NCBI GenBank assembly: GCA_025360985.1
Contig: JANYBA010000004.1
Span: 1-5,748 of the forward strand
DNA: 5,748 bases
Source: Gammaproteobacteria bacterium
GTDB taxonomy: Bacteria > Pseudomonadota > Gammaproteobacteria > Xanthomonadales > Xanthomonadaceae
Reading direction: 5' to 3'
Each line of letters starts with the position of its first letter. Within the stretch, counting starts at the first letter, position 1. The notes beneath the pieces were generated by a model. It was not told where the DNA came from and made no database searches. It was given only the letters and a program-made list of their open reading frames with translations. Shown here piece by piece: positions 1 through 5,748 of the stretch. Both the position numbers and the translations under genes were made by a program.

Positions 1-18
1 CGCCTGCGGATCGGCTGA
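1..18 (+). CDS. possible 3' end of an upstream gene (purM expected), partial
   Basis: One frame from base 1 reads R-L-R-I-G and ends at a TGA at 16-18, two bases before the first palindromic repeat begins. In many gammaproteobacteria purM (phosphoribosylaminoimidazole synthetase) lies directly upstream of purN, so these could be its last codons. Five residues cannot identify a protein, and the purN frame is also open through this stretch, so this is a guess from gene order only. Confidence 0.25.
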   Translation, partial: RLRIG

Positions 19-19
19 C

Positions 20-105
20 GAAAAGGGGCCAGAGTGAAGTTTCGCGACGCGGTACCCGTCAAATGACCGAAATTCCCGGCGCGAAATTCACTCTGGCCCC
101 TTTTC
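20..105 (+). repeat. palindromic REP/REPIN-like element, copy 1, spanning the purN start
   Basis: The left arm is 20-45 (26 nt) and the right arm is 81-105 (25 nt). They are reverse complements except for one extra G in the left arm. The core is GGGGCCAGAGTGAA, flanked by GAAAA outside and TTTCGC inside. The 35-nt spacer (46-80) holds the purN ATG at 63. The 26-nt left arm is identical, on the opposite strand, to one arm of the second copy at 2758-2810, so this is a dispersed element and not a chance hairpin. As RNA it would fold into a long stem with the start codon in the loop. REP/REPIN-like origin, mobilised in trans by a RAYT-type transposase, is an inference; no transposase lies in the window. 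Confidence 0.85.
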
Positions 106-757
106 GCCTCGCAATTCTCGCCTCCGGCCGCGGCAGCAACCTGCGCGCCGTCCTCGAATCGATTCAGCGTGGCGATATCGCAGCCTCGCTGGTCGGCGTT
201 TTTTCTGACAAACCGGCTTGCGGCGCCCTCGCCCTGGCCCGCGAAGCGGGCGTGCGGACCGTCGCCCTTTCGCCGCGGAATTACCCGTCGCGCGATGCCT
301 TCGATGAATCCCTGTTCAACGAAATCGCCACCGTTCAGCCCGACCTCATCGTTCTGGCCGGATATATGCGCATCATTGGCGAAAATTCCGTCCGCAAGTT
401 CGAAGACCGCATGATCAACCTCCATCCCTCTTTGCTGCCCGCCTACCCCGGCCTGGATACCTACGCCCGCGCCTTGGCGGACGGCGCCGGCGAGCATGGC
501 TCCAGCGTGCATCGGGTCATCCCGGCCCTCGACGCCGGCCCCGTCCTGGCGCAGGTGCGGGTGCCGGTGCTGCCCGGAGATGACGCCGAATCGCTGGCGC
601 AACGCACCCAGGCGCGCGAGCATCCCTTGCTTGTTGCCTGCCTGCAGGCCCTCGCCAGCGGACGCATGCGATTGGGCCTTGGCCTGCCGACCTACGACGC
701 GCGGCCGATCATGGCGCCGCTGCAATTGACGGCGCGCAACGAGTTGGAGTGGGCGCC

Positions 758-761
<4 letters not shown>
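63..761 (+). CDS. purN: phosphoribosylglycinamide formyltransferase PurN
   Basis: Cytoplasmic enzyme of de novo purine synthesis; it transfers a formyl group from 10-formyltetrahydrofolate to GAR, giving FGAR. The formyltransferase fold is clear. The phosphate-binding loop SGRGSN is at residues 21-26 and AGYMRI at 99-104. The signature NLHPSLLPAYPG is at 119-130, with catalytic Asn119 and His121. HGSSVH is at 145-150, and LDAGP (156-160) carries catalytic Asp157. These match Asn106, His108 and Asp144 of E. coli PurN. At 232 residues it is about 20 longer than E. coli PurN. Some 14 extra residues lie at the N-terminus before RLAILASGRGSN, and residues 7-14 (AKFTLAPF) are encoded by the right arm of the palindromic repeat. 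ATG 63 is the only ATG, GTG or TTG in this frame between the window edge and the phosphate loop, and it has no clear Shine-Dalgarno sequence. The stop overlaps the next gene (ATGA), suggesting coupling. Function is certain; the exact start is less so. Confidence 0.96.
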
Positions 762-2808
<2,047 letters not shown>

Positions 2809-2810
<2 letters not shown>

Positions 2811-3039
2811 ATCGGGCTTCGTCGGGGGTGAGCGTGCGCAAGGCGAGGGCGTGGATTTCCCGGCCCATGAGCGTGCCGAGGGTGGCGTACACCATCCGGT
2901 GTCGGGCCAGCGGCAGCTTGCCGCGGAAGGCTTCGAAGACGACTTCCGCTTCGAAATGAACGCCGTCATCGCCGTGGACGACCGCCCGGGCGCCCGGCAG
3001 GCCGGCCTCGATCAATTGCTGGATCTGCGGGGCATTCAT
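2809..3039 (-). CDS. BolA family protein (BolA/IbaG-like)
   Basis: This small cytoplasmic protein has 76 residues. BolA-family proteins partner with monothiol glutaredoxins around [2Fe-2S] clusters and influence stress and envelope responses. The fold markers are present: GDDGVHFEAEVV at 23-34, RHRMVY at 46-51, and EIHALAL at 61-67 with the conserved histidine at 63. The location directly before murA is that of E. coli ibaG, but RHRMVY and HALAL read more like BolA itself, so I give no symbol. It is slightly shorter than E. coli IbaG (84). The end is unusual: the TGA is formed partly by the outer edge of the palindromic repeat, so the tail may have been trimmed when the element arrived. On the minus strand, TAAGG (3052-3048) ends 8 bases before the ATG and is a good ribosome binding site. 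Confidence 0.92.
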
Positions 3040-3085
3040 CGTTAAAGCCTTACAATACAGCCCCCATCATACCGCTTGCCCCTGC
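3040..3085. promoter_or_regulatory. divergent promoter region between the BolA-family gene and kdsD
   Basis: These 46 bases are the only gap between oppositely directed genes and are AT-richer than their surroundings. On the plus strand TACAAT (3051-3056) is a plausible -10, putting transcription start near 3063 and leaving a leader of about 23 bases for kdsD. On the minus strand TATGAT (3071-3066) is a plausible -10, starting near 3059 with a leader of about 20 bases. No good -35 hexamer is seen at 16-18 bases from either, so an activator or another sigma factor may be involved. The two predicted transcripts would overlap by a few bases. Confidence 0.45.
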
Positions 3086-4090
3086 ATGACCGCCGTTCCC
3101 GCCGCCCCGCCCGAGCATTCCGACGCCGCCCTCGAACAGAGCGGGCGGCGCGTGGTCGGGGTCGAAATCCAGGCGCTGCAGGCGCTGCAATCGCGGATCG
3201 GCCCGGAGTTCGCCCTCGCCTGTCGGGAGTTGCTCGCCTGTCGCGGCCGGGTGATATGCACTGGCATGGGCAAGTCCGGCCATATCGCCACCAAGATCGC
3301 CGCGACGCTGGCCTCGACCGGCACCGCCGCGTTCTTCCTGCACCCGGGTGAAGCCAGCCACGGCGACCTCGGCATGGTCAAGGACCTGGACGTGGTGCTG
3401 GCCCTGTCGAATTCCGGCGAGACCGCCGAGATCCTGACCATCGTCCCGGCGCTCAAGCGCCAGGGCAACCGCATCGTCGCCATGACCGGCCGATCCGATT
3501 CGCGCCTGGCGCGCCTGGCCGACGTGCACCTGGATGTCAGCGTGCCCGAGGAGGCCTGCCCGCTCGGGCTGGCGCCGACCTCGAGCACGACCGCGGCACT
3601 GGTGCTGGGCGATGCCCTGGCCGTGGCCCTGCTGGAAGCACGCGGCTTCACCGCCGAGGATTTCGCCCGCTCGCATCCGGCCGGGAGCCTAGGCCGCCGA
3701 TTGTTGCTGCGGATCAGCGACGTGATGCACAGCGGCGACGGCGTACCGCGCGTCGCGGCCGATGCCACGGTCGGCCAGGCCCTGGTCGAAATGAGCCGCA
3801 AGCGGCTGGGCATGACCGCTGTCGTGGATGCCCAGGAGCGCTTGCTCGGCGTGTTCACCGATGGCGACCTGCGCCGTGCGCTGGACGATGCCCGGGTTGA
3901 CCTGCGCATCTTGCCGGTCAGCGCCCTCATGGGCCACGCGCCCAAGACCATCGGCCCGGACCAGTTGGCGGCGGAAGCAGCGCACCTGATGGAAGAACAC
4001 AAGATCAATTCTCTGGTTGTGGTTGATGGCGAGCAACGCGTGGTCGGCGCCCTGAACATCCATGATCTGCTGCAGGCGCGGGTCGTTTGA
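3086..4090 (+). CDS. kdsD: arabinose-5-phosphate isomerase KdsD
   Basis: Interconverts D-ribulose-5-phosphate and D-arabinose-5-phosphate, the first step towards Kdo for the LPS inner core. It has 334 residues (E. coli KdsD 328). An N-terminal SIS sugar-phosphate isomerase domain covers about residues 40-205, with GMGKSGHIATK at 60-70 and SNSGET at 108-113. EACPLGLAPTSSTT (156-169) and SHPAGSLGRRLL (196-207) follow. Lys63, Glu112, Glu156 and His197 match the catalytic set Lys59, Glu111, Glu152 and His193 of E. coli. Two CBS domains follow: about 210-270 (SDVMHSGD to GVFTDGDLRRAL) and about 277-334 (SALMGHAPKT to GALNIHDLLQ). ATG 3086 gives the family length but has no clear Shine-Dalgarno sequence. 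It is the first gene of the kds-lpt operon, and its TGA overlaps the kdsC ATG by one base. Confidence 0.97.
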   Translation: MTAVPAAPPEHSDAALEQSGRRVVGVEIQALQALQSRIGPEFALACRELLACRGRVICTGMGKSGHIATKIAATLASTGTAAFFLHPGEASHGDLGMVKDLDVVLALSNSGETAEILTIVPALKRQGNRIVAMTGRSDSRLARLADVHLDVSVPEEACPLGLAPTSSTTAALVLGDALAVALLEARGFTAEDFARSHPAGSLGRRLLLRISDVMHSGDGVPRVAADATVGQALVEMSRKRLGMTAVVDAQERLLGVFTDGDLRRALDDARVDLRILPVSALMGHAPKTIGPDQLAAEAAHLMEEHKINSLVVVDGEQRVVGALNIHDLLQARVV

Positions 4091-4632
4091 TGGCCTTGCT
4101 ATCGCCCGCCGTTTTAAATGCGCATGCGGCGGCGGTGCGCCTTGCGGTATTCGATGTGGATGGCAGCCTGACCGACGGCCGCCTCTGGTTCGACGCTGAC
4201 GGCCAGGAGAGCAAGGCATTCCATGTGCAGGACGGCCTCGGCCTGCGTCTGCTTGAAGATCAGGGCATTCCCGTGGCGTTGATCACCGCGCGTGAGAGCG
4301 CCGCCGTGCGCGCCCGGGCCAGCGACTTGCGCCTGGCCCATGTCTTCACCGGCGTGTCCGACAAGCATCAGTGCCTGGAAGCCCTCTGTGCGCAACTCGA
4401 AATCCCGATGGCAGCGGTCGCCTACCTTGGCGACGACCTGCCCGACCTGGCGGTCTTTCCGCGGGTCGGGCTCGCCGCAACCCCAGCCGATGGCCACCCC
4501 TGGGTCCGCGAACGTGCGCACTGGGTGAGCGCCCGCCAGGGCGGGGCAGGAGCAGCCCGGGAATTGTGCGACCTGATTCTTACCGCCCGTGGCCAAAAGG
4601 GCGCCGTGCTGTCCCGGTATTTGCCACGATGA
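4090..4632 (+). CDS. kdsC: 3-deoxy-D-manno-octulosonate-8-phosphate phosphatase KdsC
   Basis: A cytoplasmic HAD-superfamily phosphatase that hydrolyses Kdo-8-phosphate to Kdo and phosphate, after KdsA has used the arabinose-5-phosphate made by KdsD. It has 180 residues and lacks a large cap, as expected for the tetrameric C0-type KdsC. The four HAD motifs are visible: FDVDGSLTDG at 21-30 (nucleophile Asp22, acid/base Asp24), ITAR at 65-68 (Thr66), SDKHQ at 90-94 (Lys92), and GDDLPDLAVF at 114-123 (Asp115, Asp116). The ATG at 4090 overlaps the kdsD stop as TGATG. A TTG at 4087 would add one residue and is less likely. The stop overlaps lptC as ATGA, so translation should be coupled on both sides. 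Confidence 0.97.
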   Translation: MALLSPAVLNAHAAAVRLAVFDVDGSLTDGRLWFDADGQESKAFHVQDGLGLRLLEDQGIPVALITARESAAVRARASDLRLAHVFTGVSDKHQCLEALCAQLEIPMAAVAYLGDDLPDLAVFPRVGLAATPADGHPWVRERAHWVSARQGGAGAARELCDLILTARGQKGAVLSRYLPR

Positions 4633-5189
4633 AGCGTCGTTATGTCGCCCTGGGGCTGCTGGCGCTGGCCAGCAGTGCCGGCCTGGCCCTATGGCAGCTG
4701 CAGCCACCGGCGCGTCCGCGCCCGCACGAACCAATCCGTTCGGACTACATCCTGGGCAACTTCGAACTCACCTCGCTCGACAGCGCCGGCAAGGAGTCAT
4801 TCTCGGTGCGTTCCCCGCATCTGGAGCGCGACCTGCATGGCAAGAGCCTGACCCTGCAGTCGCCGGAATTCTCCTTCCCGGACAAGGACGGCGGTCGCTG
4901 GCTGGCGACTTCGCGATCAGCCTGGATCGCCGAAAAGGGCGTGGAAGTCCGGTTGCTTGACCAGGTCGAACTGATTGGCCCGCCGACGCCTACCGGCGAC
5001 CGCACCCGCTTCAACACCCAGCGCCTGCAGATTTTCCCAAAGGCCGACCAGGCGCGTAGCGACGATCCCGTGACCGTCACCCGGGCCGACTCTATACTCA
5101 GCGGCACTGGCTTGCGTGCCGACATGCACAGCCACCACATCCAATTGCTTGCCGATGTCAAAGGACGTTATGCGCCCCACCGCCAGTAA
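4629..5189 (+). CDS. lptC: LPS export ABC transporter periplasmic protein LptC
   Basis: Inner-membrane-anchored member of the Lpt bridge. It takes LPS from LptB2FG and passes it to LptA in the periplasm. It has 186 residues (E. coli LptC 191). A short basic start (MKRRY) is followed by one membrane segment at about residues 6-22, giving N-in/C-out topology. The rest is a beta-rich OstA/LptC-type domain, with YILGNFELTSLDSAGKESF at 40-58, PEFSFPDKDGGRW at 79-91 and a C-terminal half ending near HHIQLLADVKGRY. Gly54 and Gly161 seem to correspond to the functionally important Gly56 and Gly153 of E. coli; this is my alignment by eye. The family is weakly conserved, so position between kdsC and lptA is strong support. 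It overlaps kdsC by 4 bases and lptA by 20. Confidence 0.94.
   Translation: MKRRYVALGLLALASSAGLALWQLQPPARPRPHEPIRSDYILGNFELTSLDSAGKESFSVRSPHLERDLHGKSLTLQSPEFSFPDKDGGRWLATSRSAWIAEKGVEVRLLDQVELIGPPTPTGDRTRFNTQRLQIFPKADQARSDDPVTVTRADSILSGTGLRADMHSHHIQLLADVKGRYAPHRQ
5070..5098 (+). promoter_or_regulatory. candidate internal promoter for lptA-lptB inside lptC
   Basis: TATACT (5093-5098) is a near-consensus -10 hexamer in otherwise GC-rich coding sequence. GTGACC (5070-5075) lies 17 bases upstream as a modest -35. The start would fall near 5105, about 65 bases before the lptA ATG. An envelope-stress promoter for lptAB inside the preceding gene is known in E. coli, where it is sigma-E dependent; the motif here looks like a housekeeping promoter instead. 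It could be coincidence within the coding sequence. Confidence 0.35.
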
Positions 5190-5688
5190 CCCGCTGTTCT
5201 TGCCCAGCCTCGCCCTCGCTGCGTTGTTGCCGCTGGCGACCGCAGCCAAGACCAGTGACCGCAATGCCGCCATGGACGTGGCCGCCGACCGGACCGATGC
5301 GACCCTTGGCGATGACAGCGATTCGGTGCTGGCCGGAAACGTGGTCATCACCCAGGGAACGCTCCAGGTGCATGCCGACAAGGCGGTGATCCACCGCAAG
5401 GGCGGCGACATCACCCAGGTCGAACTGACCGGCGCCCCGGCCACGCTCAAGCAAGTCGCCGACAATGGCGACCCGATGAATGCGCGCGCCAGTGTGATCG
5501 TCTACACGCTCAACTCAGACCTGATCGTGCTCACCGGCGGCGTTGTGGTGGAGCAAACACGCGGCACCTTGCGCGGCGAGACCATCAAGTACGACCTCAA
5601 GACCGGGCACCTGGATGGTGGCGGCGACGGCAATCGCGTGCAGATGCGCATCCTGCCCAAGAACATGGCGGCCGGCGGCACTCCCTGA
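5170..5688 (+). CDS. lptA: LPS transport periplasmic protein LptA
   Basis: Periplasmic beta-jellyroll protein that links LptC to LptD and forms the bridge carrying LPS to the outer membrane. It has 172 residues (E. coli LptA 185). A signal peptide is visible: MRPTASN, a hydrophobic core at about residues 9-22, and cleavage probably after ATA (residue 25) or the next alanine. The OstA-type domain follows: MDVAADRTDATLG at 35-47, VLAGNVVITQGTLQVHADKAVI at 53-74, then IVLTGGVVVEQTRGTLRGETIKYDLKTG at 119-146. Starts at 5116 and 5155 are also in frame. ATG 5170 is preferred because AAGGA (5161-5165) precedes it by 4 bases and it puts the signal peptide at the N-terminus. It overlaps the end of lptC by 20 bases, and its TGA shares one base with the lptB ATG. 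Confidence 0.95.
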   Translation: MRPTASNPLFLPSLALAALLPLATAAKTSDRNAAMDVAADRTDATLGDDSDSVLAGNVVITQGTLQVHADKAVIHRKGGDITQVELTGAPATLKQVADNGDPMNARASVIVYTLNSDLIVLTGGVVVEQTRGTLRGETIKYDLKTGHLDGGGDGNRVQMRILPKNMAAGGTP

Positions 5689-5748
5689 TGCTGTCTGCCC
5701 GCGGATTGCGCAAGCGCTATCAATCGCGCGAGGTCGTGCACGACTTCG
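5688..5748 (+). CDS. lptB: LPS export ABC transporter ATP-binding protein LptB, 5' end only
   Basis: The window ends after 20 codons. The residues MLSARGLRKRYQSREVVHDF match the start of LptB, where a GL-x-K-x-Y-x-x-R-x-VV pattern forms the first strands of the ATPase domain before the Walker A loop. LptB is the cytoplasmic ATPase that powers LPS extraction by LptFG. The ATG overlaps the lptA stop (TGATG). The Walker motifs lie beyond the window, so the call rests on this short start and on the kdsD-kdsC-lptC-lptA order, after which lptB is expected. Confidence 0.9.
   Translation, partial: MLSARGLRKRYQSREVVHDF

Noticed and set aside
3067..4059. A 330-codon minus-strand open frame opposite kdsD
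   Set aside because: It is Ser/Arg/Ala-rich with no recognisable domain and lies opposite a full-length KdsD with all catalytic residues.
5116..5169. Earlier in-frame starts for LptA at 5116 and 5155
   Set aside because: They would place up to 18 polar residues before the signal peptide. The ATG at 5170 has an AAGGA just upstream.

Overview
This is a GC-rich, gene-dense, conserved chromosomal segment from a Gram-negative bacterium. The gene content and order fit Gammaproteobacteria, most likely the Xanthomonadaceae/Lysobacteraceae (Lysobacter, Luteimonas or Xanthomonas relatives). The clues are purN followed by a DUF3108 gene, then a BolA-family gene with murA on the opposite strand, next to kdsD-kdsC-lptC-lptA-lptB. 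The family placement is inferred from gene order and composition recalled from memory, not from a database search.

Layout. (1) Positions 1-1468, plus strand: possibly the last codons of an upstream gene (purM would be expected), then purN (63-761) and an exported DUF3108 protein (758-1468), joined by an ATGA stop/start overlap. (2) Positions 1465-3039, minus strand: a small BolA-family gene (3039-2809) followed by murA (2724-1465). The murA stop overlaps the stop of the DUF3108 gene tail to tail. (3) Positions 3040-3085: a 46-base divergent intergenic region with candidate -10 elements on both strands. (4) Positions 3086-5748, plus strand: kdsD, kdsC, lptC, lptA and the first 20 codons of lptB. 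Every junction overlaps, by 1, 4, 20 and 1 bases, so this looks like one translationally coupled operon.

Function. The right half is an envelope-biogenesis operon. KdsD makes arabinose-5-phosphate and KdsC releases Kdo from Kdo-8-phosphate. LptC, LptA and LptB belong to the machine that moves finished lipopolysaccharide to the outer membrane. MurA, transcribed the other way, commits UDP-GlcNAc to peptidoglycan. PurN supplies a one-carbon step of purine synthesis and is not functionally tied to the envelope genes.

The one non-housekeeping signal is a pair of related palindromic elements, at 20-105 and 2758-2810. Both have the core GGGGCCAGAGTGAA (one base differs in one arm), and both have the same asymmetric arms (26 and 25 nt). 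Each points the same way relative to the gene after it. One spans the start codon of purN and encodes eight residues of its N-terminus. The other begins within the stop codon of the BolA-family gene and fills most of the gap before murA. They look like a dispersed REP/REPIN-like family. I see no new enzymatic system, phage, insertion sequence, CRISPR array or RNA gene.
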